40,987 nucleotides of DNA from a virus: positions 1 through 40,987 of the IMG/VR virus record IMGVR_UViG_3300019873_000002, one strand, 5' to 3'. Position numbers and translations under genes: made by a program. Numbering within the stretch: the first letter of the stretch is position 1; every line of letters starts with the position of its first letter. Under the pieces are notes generated by a model that was not told the origin of the DNA, ran no database searches, and saw only the letters and a program-made list of their open reading frames with translations. Of this stretch, positions 20,923 to 28,577 are shown piece by piece.

Positions 20923-21347
20923 ATAGAACTAAAGAACAAATAGCAGAAGGCATGAAAAATGTGCAAGAAGTAAAACGCAAACAGGGAATTATAACTGAAC
21001 AATTTTATCCTGCACTTATCAAAGCTACTATCTCTGTTGAGGAGGCAAAAATGTTGATTCAAGCGTTGGGAAGTTTAATAATGGAGGAAGTTCTTAAAAC
21101 AATGAAAGAAAGAAAGTTTAGTGAAATAAAAGATATTCTAATTGAAAAATTAACCAAAGAAGGCAGAAAAGAAGAAATAGTCGCACTCTTAGATACTTTA
21201 AAAGAAGAAAATCTTTTTACAGCAAGAGAATTAATCGAAGGTATGTCAAATGCAATTCAACAAATGATTATTGACGAGATGCAAAATCGTAAATTGGATT
21301 CTATGAAGATAGATTGGAATAGATATTTAAATATGCAAATTAAATGA
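20919..21347 (+). CDS. Hypothetical helical protein, 142 aa
   Basis: Almost entirely charged helix (EIKDILIEKLTKEGRKEEIVALLDTLKEE and so on, broken by short turns). It overlaps its neighbours by 4 bases on each side. Possibly a head-assembly helper given its position, but unrecognised. Confidence 0.5.
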   Translation: MNRTKEQIAEGMKNVQEVKRKQGIITEQFYPALIKATISVEEAKMLIQALGSLIMEEVLKTMKERKFSEIKDILIEKLTKEGRKEEIVALLDTLKEENLFTARELIEGMSNAIQQMIIDEMQNRKLDSMKIDWNRYLNMQIK

Positions 21348-21508
21348 AATTTGATATAGGTGAGAAAACAACAGCTATAATTATGCCATTAATTGATGAA
21401 GTGTATTTATCAAATACAATGTTTGGCGGAGAGTCGATAACATTAAAAGGAGTTAAAAGATTAAAAGAACTACTCAATGAACAGGAAAACAATACAAAAA
21501 ATAATTAA
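21344..21508 (+). CDS. Small hypothetical protein, 54 aa
   Basis: A short beta-type N-terminus (IGEKTTAIIMPLIDEVYLS), then SITLKGVKRLKELL and an Asn-rich tail. It overlaps the preceding gene by 4 bases and the next by 32. Function unknown. Confidence 0.45.
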   Translation: MKFDIGEKTTAIIMPLIDEVYLSNTMFGGESITLKGVKRLKELLNEQENNTKNN

Positions 21509-21734
21509 TGAATTAGTTAAAGACAAACCTGATGTTTCTTATATTAGAGGTATTTTGGAAACTCTTTTAGAGAGTTTGCCAGAGGAAAAGATAAACACTC
21601 AAGGTGTGGATGTAAGAATTTTTAAAACAACTGGTTCAGGTTTTGTTGATGAAGCGACAATGTTAGAAAATGAAGCCAAGGCAAAACTAAAAAGTATTGA
21701 AGGCACTATTAATAAAAGCATAACAATGGAATGA
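21477..21734 (+). CDS. Hypothetical protein, 85 aa
   Basis: Starts with a helical segment (TIQKIINELVKDKPDVSYI), followed by a helix with LETLLESLPEE, then an acidic region containing FVDEATMLENEAKAKL. It overlaps the next gene by 4 bases. Not recognised. Confidence 0.5.
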   Translation: MNRKTIQKIINELVKDKPDVSYIRGILETLLESLPEEKINTQGVDVRIFKTTGSGFVDEATMLENEAKAKLKSIEGTINKSITME

Positions 21735-22072
21735 CAAAAACAGAAAACATTGATGAATTAGTTAAAGAAAAGTTAGTTCAACTTTTAAGTATAGTTGACC
21801 TTACAAAAATTATATCTGTGGATAAAGCAGGAATCGTGTACATTGGAGGTGTTCAACAAGATAAAGCAATGCTCCAGAATTTAAAACAAGAAGCCGAAAT
21901 GCTTTTAGCATCTGACCTTTGGAAGATTCTTTATCATACACCAAAGGCATTAGCTGAAAAGGCGATGTTTGTTGAAGGAAAGACTTTAGATGATTTAAAT
22001 AAAGGCAGAAGTATGCTCTTTACATTAGATACTCAGAAAAATATATTAGAAACTTTATCAAAAATAAAGTAA
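21731..22072 (+). CDS. Hypothetical head-region protein, 113 aa
   Basis: Helical. The C-terminal half (LLASDLWKILYHTPKALAEK, then MFVEGKTLDDLNKGRSML and LDTQKNILETL) looks like a compact domain often seen as a small unassigned gene before the scaffold in phages. I have no family name. It is last in the series of coupled genes after the portal. Confidence 0.5.
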   Translation: MTKTENIDELVKEKLVQLLSIVDLTKIISVDKAGIVYIGGVQQDKAMLQNLKQEAEMLLASDLWKILYHTPKALAEKAMFVEGKTLDDLNKGRSMLFTLDTQKNILETLSKIK

Positions 22073-22075
22073 TAG

Positions 22076-22105
22076 TTGTCTTAAAAGAAAGGAATATGTT
22101 ATAAT
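22076..22105 (+). promoter_or_regulatory. Promoter before the scaffold gene
   Basis: TTGTCT (22076-22081), an 18-base spacer and TATAAT (22100-22105). The leader of about 50 bases before the ATG at 22162 has no clear structure. It would boost expression of scaffold and capsid. Confidence 0.5.
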
Positions 22106-22161
22106 TAAATTAATAATAATTCTGGTTATTCATACCATTTAAAAAATGAATTGAAACTATT

Positions 22162-22644
22162 ATGGAAAATGCAACTGAAACAAATACTCAACCTATTGCA
22201 GTTGAGGAGAAGAAAGAGATAACTGACTTCGAAGCCAAAGTATTGGCATTAGAAGCAGAGAAAGCAACAATTCTTGAAAGAGAGGCAAATTACAAAATTG
22301 CTTATCTAAAAGAAAAGAAGAAGAATGAGCAGATTGACCCTGATGAGACGGACGAAGAACGAATCAGACGCATTGCCCGTGAGGAGTTAACTCAAGAGAG
22401 ATTAACTGCCATAGACAGTGAAAAAGAAGAACTTCTTAGAAAGACTTTGAAGGAGAACAAAGAACTCAAACTAGCTATTTCAAATAAAACAAACGTTTCA
22501 GCTTCATCTGGCTCTCATACCGAAAGTATTCCTGTTACAGGAACACAAATAACACCTGAACAATTAGCGGCTTTTAAAGCTAAAGGTTGGTCAGATAAAG
22601 ATATTGAAAGATACAAGAAGAATCTCAAACGTTACTCAATGTAA
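22162..22644 (+). CDS. Probable scaffolding protein, 160 aa
   Basis: A charged coiled coil (about 20-105) followed by a polar linker and a C-terminal helical hook (TPEQLAAFKAKGWSDKDIERY, with a basic end). This build and the place directly before the head proteins are typical of phage scaffolds, which bind the capsid protein through the C-terminal helix and leave after assembly. No protease is seen nearby, so it may exit intact. Confidence 0.7.
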   Translation: MENATETNTQPIAVEEKKEITDFEAKVLALEAEKATILEREANYKIAYLKEKKKNEQIDPDETDEERIRRIAREELTQERLTAIDSEKEELLRKTLKENKELKLAISNKTNVSASSGSHTESIPVTGTQITPEQLAAFKAKGWSDKDIERYKKNLKRYSM

Positions 22645-22684
22645 ATTTGAAATGGTTAGATTATTAATCTAACATTACAAATTT
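22643..22684 (+). other. Intercistronic hairpin, scaffold / decoration
   Basis: An inner stem GTTAGATT / AATCTAAC (22655-22662 with 22666-22673) and an outer stem AAATTTG / CAAATTT (22643-22649 with 22678-22684) fill the gap up to the next ATG at 22686. There is no T-run, so it is more likely an mRNA stability or translation element than a terminator. Confidence 0.6.
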
Positions 22685-22685
22685 T

Positions 22686-23180
22686 ATGGCAATAGGAGAT
22701 TTTACGATTCTAGAGCAAAACAGCTCAAATGGAGGACGTGGTAGTAGGAAATGTTTAGTAGCGGCAGGAGCTGCTTCTACAATCATCAATCCTGGAGAAC
22801 CAGTTGCTCGCGCACTCGGTGCAGCGGTTGTCACTCAACCTGCAACGAATACACCAGTTGTAGCTACTGATTTTTATGTGGGAATTGCACAGACAGCTTC
22901 CACACAAACAGCCGCAGCTGCAGGGACAGTTGATGTGATTCCAATAAATTCAGCAGTAACTTGGCTAGTTGCTCCAAAGGTAACAGCTACGTTCGATACA
23001 CAATCCGAATACGACGCACTTGTAGGTGATAGGGTTTTGATTGATTTAACAGCAGGTGTTTATACGGTTCTAGCAACTGACGGAGCAACGAATGGCTTGG
23101 TTATTCAGCCACTTGATGTTGCTAAATATCCAGGGAAAGTTGCAGTTGCATTTAGAGCAGGAGTTTCAGACTTGACTTAG
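22686..23180 (+). CDS. Probable capsid decoration protein, 164 aa
   Basis: Rich in Ala, Val and Thr with beta-type strands; the segments INPGEPVARALGAAVVT and TDFYVGIAQTAS are like the small beta-barrel decoration proteins that sit on phage capsids. It is directly between scaffold and major capsid genes, the usual place. The family match is by composition and context. Confidence 0.6.
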   Translation: MAIGDFTILEQNSSNGGRGSRKCLVAAGAASTIINPGEPVARALGAAVVTQPATNTPVVATDFYVGIAQTASTQTAAAAGTVDVIPINSAVTWLVAPKVTATFDTQSEYDALVGDRVLIDLTAGVYTVLATDGATNGLVIQPLDVAKYPGKVAVAFRAGVSDLT

Positions 23181-23182
23181 AA

Positions 23183-23198
23183 AAGTCAGATTTGACTT
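23183..23198 (+). other. Intercistronic hairpin, decoration / capsid
   Basis: AAGTCA / TGACTT with a 4-base loop. The flanking TTGACTTA is present twice (23172 and 23192). Confidence 0.45.
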
Positions 23199-23204
23199 AA
23201 TATT

Positions 23205-23216
23205 ATTAACTTAACA
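23205..23216 (+). promoter_or_regulatory. ATTAACTTAACA leader motif of the capsid gene
   Basis: This 12-mer, as ATYAACTTAACA, is found before the starts of the genes at 23230, 24218 and 28578, with a looser copy before 24836. The distance to the ATG is 8-17 bases. It could be a translation enhancer for strongly expressed late genes. Confidence 0.4.
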
Positions 23217-23229
23217 TTAGAATTAATTT

Positions 23230-24165
23230 ATGTTTACAGAATCCCAGAATTTTTCCATAGTCCAAACTGAACTAGATAAAGTGTTTTTTCAACAGTTTGA
23301 CTATGATGAGACATTTCCTGGAGTAGCACACGCTACGACTTCGGATATATTCAAGCCGCAAGATACGACCCATGCTGCTTGGATTCAGTCTATTAACAAA
23401 GGGTCAGGTTTATTCCCTGCTATTGGAGAGACAGTTTCCGTTCCTCTTTCTACTCCTTCAGTTCGCAATAAACAAACGACAGCAATCTTAACATTTGCTC
23501 AAGGCATTAATATCTCAAAACAACTTTTTGATGATAATATGCATGGTGTTTGGGCTGCTGATGTCAAAGATTTTGCAGAACAAGCAAAGAATACACAAGA
23601 TTTCACAGCTTTTGCTTTGTTTAGAAATGGATTTACAACGGCATTGACTGCTGACGGTCTTCCTATCTTTAGTGCATCTCACGCATTAATTGGAGGTGGT
23701 ACGCAATCAAATGTTGCTACAGGAGCAGGTTCAGCATTGTCTCCAACTTCTCTTAACACAGCACTTGTTAACTTGATGGAACAAAAGAATCAAGCGGGAG
23801 TTATTTCAGGAAGTTCGGCAGCTGTACTATTAGTACCGCCAGCTTTATGGAAACACGCTCGTGAGATTACAGATTCAGCATTGATTGCAGATTCAGCTAA
23901 TAACAATGTGAACGTTTATCGTTCTGCACTTGGTATTACGGTATGGACTTCACATTGGTTGGGTAGTGTAGCAGGAGGAAGTGATACAGCTTGGTTTTTG
24001 CTCGCTAAAAGACATGGATTCACACGTTTAATTAGACAAGGAATTGAAACGGCACTTGTTGATTGGAGATATTCAAATAATTTGACATATTTTTATCAAG
24101 CTAATTTCCGTGAAAATTACTTCTGTGCAGATTACGCAGGTTCCTATGGTGCAGCAGGTGTTTAA
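23230..24165 (+). CDS. Major capsid protein
   Basis: 311 residues. The region LTADGLPIFSASHALIGGG (about 139-157) is the DG..lFs..H motif of Mu-type and related HK97-fold capsid proteins, and the beta-rich C-terminal part (RHGFTRLIRQGIET...DWRYSNNLTYFYQANF) fits the A and P domains. It follows scaffold and decoration genes. No long N-terminal delta domain or cleavage site is evident, which agrees with a separate scaffold protein. Confidence 0.85.
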   Translation: MFTESQNFSIVQTELDKVFFQQFDYDETFPGVAHATTSDIFKPQDTTHAAWIQSINKGSGLFPAIGETVSVPLSTPSVRNKQTTAILTFAQGINISKQLFDDNMHGVWAADVKDFAEQAKNTQDFTAFALFRNGFTTALTADGLPIFSASHALIGGGTQSNVATGAGSALSPTSLNTALVNLMEQKNQAGVISGSSAAVLLVPPALWKHAREITDSALIADSANNNVNVYRSALGITVWTSHWLGSVAGGSDTAWFLLAKRHGFTRLIRQGIETALVDWRYSNNLTYFYQANFRENYFCADYAGSYGAAGV

Positions 24166-24184
24166 TCTATAAGTCGGTAGATTA
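24163..24184 (+). other. Intercistronic hairpin after the capsid gene
   Basis: TAATCTA / TAGATTA (7 bp, 8-base loop) starts in the capsid stop codon. Confidence 0.4.
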
Positions 24185-24217
24185 CTTTATCAACTTAACA
24201 GACTTAATAGATTAAAT

Positions 24218-24757
24218 ATGCCAGGTACAAATTTTTTCGACACCTATCCTCTGATTGATGTGGCGTTATCCGATGAGTTTGGCAATGCAATACTCGCTAA
24301 ATGTCTTGTTGCTAATATCCCCAGCGGAACAGCAGGATTTGCAGAGGGTTGTGAGATAATCGCAACTGATACAGGAGCTCATTATTACAATACTGGTAGT
24401 GCGACTTCCTGCACTTTTGTGGTAGGAGGTACTATCGGAGCTCTCTCTATAACGACTGCTTCAATTCAAGCTAATGCAGTAACGCTCGCTAAACTGGCGA
24501 CAGGCATTACGCCTTCGCATGTTGTTAAATTCGCAGGTAAGATTACTTGGAGTGGTAGCGGTGCATCACTCGCAACAACAGTTGCGGGAGTAGCAGCTAC
24601 GGACATCGTTTTGACCACTATTCAAACAGTGCCTACACAAGCAGCTTACATTCTATCCGCAGCTCCGACTACTAATACGATTACGATTGTTCTCTCAGCT
24701 GCTAATACAAGTAATGATGCAGTTATTGCTTATCAGGTTTTGAGAGCAGTTTCTTAA
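24218..24757 (+). CDS. Virion structural protein, probably head fibre or neck-associated, 179 aa
   Basis: Ala/Thr/Ser-rich and beta-type. The segment ASIQANAVTLAKLATGITPSHVVKFAGK resembles the repeats of phage fibre shafts and head fibres, and the C-terminal half looks like a compact beta domain. It comes right after the capsid gene and has the ATCAACTTAACA leader motif (24189-24200). A head-fibre or decoration role is likely. Confidence 0.55.
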   Translation: MPGTNFFDTYPLIDVALSDEFGNAILAKCLVANIPSGTAGFAEGCEIIATDTGAHYYNTGSATSCTFVVGGTIGALSITTASIQANAVTLAKLATGITPSHVVKFAGKITWSGSGASLATTVAGVAATDIVLTTIQTVPTQAAYILSAAPTTNTITIVLSAANTSNDAVIAYQVLRAVS

Positions 24758-24760
24758 AGA

Positions 24761-24811
24761 TTTATTTCTTTACTCTGGACTGTTTTTGCAGTCTGGTGAT
24801 AAGGAAATAAA
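24761..24811 (+). other. Long imperfect hairpin between structural genes
   Basis: TTTATTTC (24761-24768) pairs with GAAATAAA (24804-24811), and GACTG/CAGTC (24778-24782 with 24789-24793) caps the structure with a TTTTTG loop. It could act as a partial terminator or an mRNA 3'-end stabiliser. Confidence 0.55.
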
Positions 24812-24835
24812 ATTATTAACTAACTATTAAATGCA

Positions 24836-25096
24836 ATGATTACACAAGAATTTCAAGTGACTTATATCGCAACCCAGACTACTACTGTAGTATCAACAGG
24901 CAGAACTACGTTACACACTATTGTTTGTCCGATTGCACTTACGGGCACAGCAACCTTTCAAGATTCAGCCGCAGCTGCTTACTTTGTTCTACCAATCGGT
25001 TCAATCGGCACACTTCAATTTGACTGTGCTCTCGATAAAGGACTTTCCGTAGTAACTTCCGCCGCTGATAAACTTATTATTAACTGGCAGAAATAA
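24836..25096 (+). CDS. Small virion-type beta protein, 86 aa
   Basis: All beta by composition (TYIATQTTTVVSTGRTTLHTIV, then ATFQDSAAAAYFVLP, then LIINWQK at the end). It is similar in style to small neck or decoration proteins of phages. It ends 2 bases before the adaptor-like gene. No family name assigned. Confidence 0.5.
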   Translation: MITQEFQVTYIATQTTTVVSTGRTTLHTIVCPIALTGTATFQDSAAAAYFVLPIGSIGTLQFDCALDKGLSVVTSAADKLIINWQK

Positions 25097-25098
25097 AA

Positions 25099-26304
25099 AT
25101 GTACTCAATCACTGACGTTAAAAATGACCTTGCTGGAGTGCTCCACGGGACTACGCTTTCACAGATTCAAAATATTGATGGGGTGATAAATAGGGCTGCA
25201 AGGCAGTTGTTATTAGATTGTGATTTCCAAGAAACCAAACGAACAGTTGAATTTGTTGCCCCGATATTCAATACAGTTTTTGATTATCCTATTGCTACCG
25301 ATGTCAAAGGAAATAAAATAATAGATATTTTTCCACAAGTAAATAGACTTCCAAGCTCTATCTGGTTGCAGTCATATAATCAAGCATTTGATATTGCTAA
25401 ACAAAATCTGTTTGCTTCTCAGAATATGTTTACAATGAATTTTAATTCTGGATTAAAGACTATTAAAATAAATGCTCCATACTTGAATAGTCCGATTGTT
25501 GTAAATAATATAGATAACATTACAAACAATGGTACGTGGAGTGTTGCTGGTACAGGTTCAACCCTTTCAGTGAATAATACAAATTTTGTTCAAGGAGCAG
25601 GTTCTTTACAATTTAATGTTACAACGGGTTCAGCATACATAGAAAACTCCACAATGACAGCAATAAACCTTTCAACCTATCTCAATCAGTCTTCTTTCTT
25701 TATTTGGGTGTATGTTCCCATTGGAGCGAATTTAACCTCTGTAAACTTGCGTATAGGGTCATCTATTGCTAATTATTATACACTATCAGTAACTCAAACT
25801 CAGCAAGGCACAGCATTCATTAACGGTTGGAATTTATGTCAATTTGAATGGTCTAGTATGAGTGTGGTAGGAATACCTATATCAACGGCATTAAAATACT
25901 CTCGGGTCACCGTAGTGATGACAGCTAATGCCTCTGCGGTCAAGGTTAATGGATTAAACTCGATTCTTGGCACAGTTTTGTCTTATTCTTATTATTCAAA
26001 GTATCTTTTTAGAAATGCTATAACTGGTGCGTTTCAAGAAACAGTATTAGATGACAGTGATTTAATTAATTTAGATACTGAAAGTTATAATTTGCTATTC
26101 AATCAAGTTGCATATTTAGCAGGACAACAGCAACAAGGAGCAGATGCACTGCAATATGATGCTTCGTTCTTTCTTAATGCTTATAACTCGGGAGTACAAA
26201 GATACAAAAACCAATACAAATCAGAACTTCAAAAACCACAGTCAACTTATTACAGCATGCCTCGTGTTAATTACGGAAGATTTTTAGGTCGTAGATTTTA
26301 TTAA
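25099..26304 (+). CDS. Head-tail adaptor-like protein with inserted carbohydrate-binding-type domain
   Basis: 401 residues. The N-terminal part (VINRAARQLLLDCDFQETKR at 29-48, then strands) and the C-terminal helices (310-370) look like a phage neck adaptor that caps the portal. Residues about 138-290 form a separate beta-sandwich (GAGSLQFNV, FIWVYVP, NLRIG, GTAFINGWNL) of the LamG/CBM-like type often found in phage structural proteins. The insertion adds a probable sugar-binding surface to the neck. The assignments are by pattern. Confidence 0.6.
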   Translation: MYSITDVKNDLAGVLHGTTLSQIQNIDGVINRAARQLLLDCDFQETKRTVEFVAPIFNTVFDYPIATDVKGNKIIDIFPQVNRLPSSIWLQSYNQAFDIAKQNLFASQNMFTMNFNSGLKTIKINAPYLNSPIVVNNIDNITNNGTWSVAGTGSTLSVNNTNFVQGAGSLQFNVTTGSAYIENSTMTAINLSTYLNQSSFFIWVYVPIGANLTSVNLRIGSSIANYYTLSVTQTQQGTAFINGWNLCQFEWSSMSVVGIPISTALKYSRVTVVMTANASAVKVNGLNSILGTVLSYSYYSKYLFRNAITGAFQETVLDDSDLINLDTESYNLLFNQVAYLAGQQQQGADALQYDASFFLNAYNSGVQRYKNQYKSELQKPQSTYYSMPRVNYGRFLGRRFY

Positions 26305-26315
26305 TTATTAATCAA

Positions 26316-26489
26316 ATGAAATCATTAAATTATAAAGTCGGTGTGTTAAAGAGAAAATTTAAGATTAAAGGTGATTTTGAACCTGGAACTTTGATTTCAA
26401 AAGTCAATGAAAACAAATCTCCAAGATTATTAAATACTAACTCACCATTCCATCCAAAGCAAAAGGTAGCTATACATGGAATGGTATAA
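26316..26489 (+). CDS. Small basic protein, 57 aa
   Basis: A basic, beta-type protein (NYKVGVLKRKFKIKGDFEPG) with a polar C-terminus. It lies between the adaptor-like and stabilisation-like genes and overlaps the next small gene by 14 bases. Not recognised. Confidence 0.5.
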   Translation: MKSLNYKVGVLKRKFKIKGDFEPGTLISKVNENKSPRLLNTNSPFHPKQKVAIHGMV

Positions 26490-26616
26490 CAAAATGGGAG
26501 TTAAACAAGTTGTAATGGCACAATCAGCAATGAAAAATGCTACTGTTTCAGCCACTCTTTCCGCTTTAGAAAATGAAAATGAAGAAGCAAAAAAGAGTGA
26601 TAAAAAGAAAAAATAA
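26476..26616 (+). CDS. Small protein with charged tail, 46 aa
   Basis: A short helical protein ending in a highly charged, Lys-rich tail. It overlaps the preceding gene by 14 bases, and its stop is 2 bases from the next ATG. Unknown. Confidence 0.45.
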   Translation: MEWYNKMGVKQVVMAQSAMKNATVSATLSALENENEEAKKSDKKKK

Positions 26617-26618
26617 CA

Positions 26619-28535
26619 ATGGCAAGTAAACCACCAGGTTTTGGAATAAGTAGGAGAATCGCGAGCGCTAAAGTTCACGAATTCTTAGTTGTTTCAAATT
26701 ATAAATTAGGATATAGAAATCGTGAAGACGTTACTAATTTACCGCCTGGTGTTTTGATTGTTGGTAGTCAGAATGTTCTTACCAATGTTTCGGAAAGAGT
26801 GCAGATACGACAAGGATACGCCTTAGACGGAGCAACAAGCAGTGTTAATGCCGCCATTTTGTCTAATTTTGATTGGACAACACGAGGAAATGGCGAACGG
26901 CATTTAAGAGCTGGATTCTTAACGAGTGCAGCTAACGATGGCAAACTTCAATATCGTTATGTTTCACCAACTGGCGTGGTTACTTGGCGAGATTTACTTA
27001 CTTCACTCACGACAGTTGCCTACAATTTCACTACTTTTTGGGACACTACTGAAAGTTTAAGAGTCTGTTTATTTGTGAATGGTACTTCTAACATCTTTGA
27101 ATGGAATGGAGCGTACACTGAATTACTGTCTTCTACAGCCAATACTTTAACCAAAGCAGGTGATACTTGGCTTGATACGGGATTTTATTCAACAGGTACG
27201 AGGAGTGTAGTCATAAATGGCACTACTTATACTTACACGGGAGGAGACGCAACAACTACTCTAACAGGTGTTACGCCTGACCCTTCTGCTGAAGCTGTCG
27301 GTTCTATTGTGCATCAATCGGTGAGAACTACCGCAAACAGTGCGATAACAGGAATAACGGCTACTTTTAAGAATGGATTGATTGCTGTTCTAAACAATCA
27401 AATCTTTATTGGTTCACTCACTTCATCTGTGATGTGGTTGTCTAAAGTGAATAACTATAAAGATGTAACCGCTAGTACACCACGACAGACAGGGGAAGGA
27501 GGGAGTCTAATACTTGACCAAAATTTGGTCGCTTTCATTGTTCAAGGTGCGACAGACGCACCTACTATGTATATTTCGGCTGGAAAGGATTTATGGTATA
27601 AAGTTACTTTTACAGATTTCGTTTCAGCGACTGGAACATCAGGACAAACATTAGGGGCGTTACCAATCAAGACAGGCAAACGACAGGGAGCAATTTCTCA
27701 GGCATTCGTTTCTAGTATGAAGAACAACACCATTACTGTTACAAATGAAGCAACAGTTGATTTAATGGGAGTGGTAGAAAATTTTCTTACGCAGATTCAA
27801 ACACAAAATATTTCAGATGCTATTAAATTAGATATGGATTCTTATGATTTTACTGATGGCTCTATTTTCTATCACAGATATTTTATTTATGTTGCAATAC
27901 CAAAAGAAGGATTAGTTTTAATTTTCAATATTCAAACAGGTAACTGGGAACCGCCCCAGACTATTCCCGTTTCAAGATTTTATATTGTAAATGGAGAACT
28001 TTATGGACATTCATATAATAGTTCGGAAAGTTACAAACTATTTACTGGATATGCGGATAGAGTTTATACAGGATTCGTTGGTTCACCGATTCAAGCTAAT
28101 TGGGTTTTTTCTTATCAGAATTATGGTACAAGAACACAATATAAGTCAGCAAACTATTTATACGTTGAAGGATATATTAATTCCAATACTATTGCCGATG
28201 TTAAAATTACTTATGAATTAGATGGATGTGCAACTGAAAAGACTTTTACGATAAATGGAGATGATAAACAGATTGTTTGCATTTCAAATATTGGAGGTAA
28301 TTTAGGTTCATTTGGAAAAAGACCGCTTGGAAAACAAAAGTTGGGCGGTGCTGGCATGAGTTCAATTCAAAATCTGCCACCAAAATTTAGAGTAGAAAAA
28401 TCTTTTAATAATACTGATTTTTTTGAATCTTCTATTTCATTTTCAGTTTTTGGAACAGATAATAGAATGGAATTAATTTGTTTTGGATTAAATGCTACTC
28501 AATCTACACAACTTCCAATAACCATAAGACAGTAA
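26619..28535 (+). CDS. P22 gp10-like DNA-stabilisation / tail-hub protein
   Basis: 638 residues and mainly beta. The segment NLPPGVLIVGSQNVLTNVSERVQIRQGY (about 41-68, quoted by its outline N.PPG.L..G.QN....R...R.GY) is typical of the gp10-type neck proteins that seal the packaged DNA in short-tailed phages. A beta-propeller-like body follows, with repeated strands and DFTDGSIFYHRYF-type motifs. It comes after the adaptor and before the fibres and ejection proteins, as in P22-like gene orders. Confidence 0.65.
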   Translation: MASKPPGFGISRRIASAKVHEFLVVSNYKLGYRNREDVTNLPPGVLIVGSQNVLTNVSERVQIRQGYALDGATSSVNAAILSNFDWTTRGNGERHLRAGFLTSAANDGKLQYRYVSPTGVVTWRDLLTSLTTVAYNFTTFWDTTESLRVCLFVNGTSNIFEWNGAYTELLSSTANTLTKAGDTWLDTGFYSTGTRSVVINGTTYTYTGGDATTTLTGVTPDPSAEAVGSIVHQSVRTTANSAITGITATFKNGLIAVLNNQIFIGSLTSSVMWLSKVNNYKDVTASTPRQTGEGGSLILDQNLVAFIVQGATDAPTMYISAGKDLWYKVTFTDFVSATGTSGQTLGALPIKTGKRQGAISQAFVSSMKNNTITVTNEATVDLMGVVENFLTQIQTQNISDAIKLDMDSYDFTDGSIFYHRYFIYVAIPKEGLVLIFNIQTGNWEPPQTIPVSRFYIVNGELYGHSYNSSESYKLFTGYADRVYTGFVGSPIQANWVFSYQNYGTRTQYKSANYLYVEGYINSNTIADVKITYELDGCATEKTFTINGDDKQIVCISNIGGNLGSFGKRPLGKQKLGGAGMSSIQNLPPKFRVEKSFNNTDFFESSISFSVFGTDNRMELICFGLNATQSTQLPITIRQ

Positions 28536-28541
28536 ATATGT

Positions 28542-28547
28542 TATAAT
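28542..28547 (+). promoter_or_regulatory. -10 box before the glycine-rich fibre gene
   Basis: TATAAT followed by the ATCAACTTAACA leader motif (28558-28569) and the ATG at 28578. No clear -35 box. Confidence 0.4.
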
Positions 28548-28577
28548 TATAATAATTATCAACTTAACAAAAACAAA

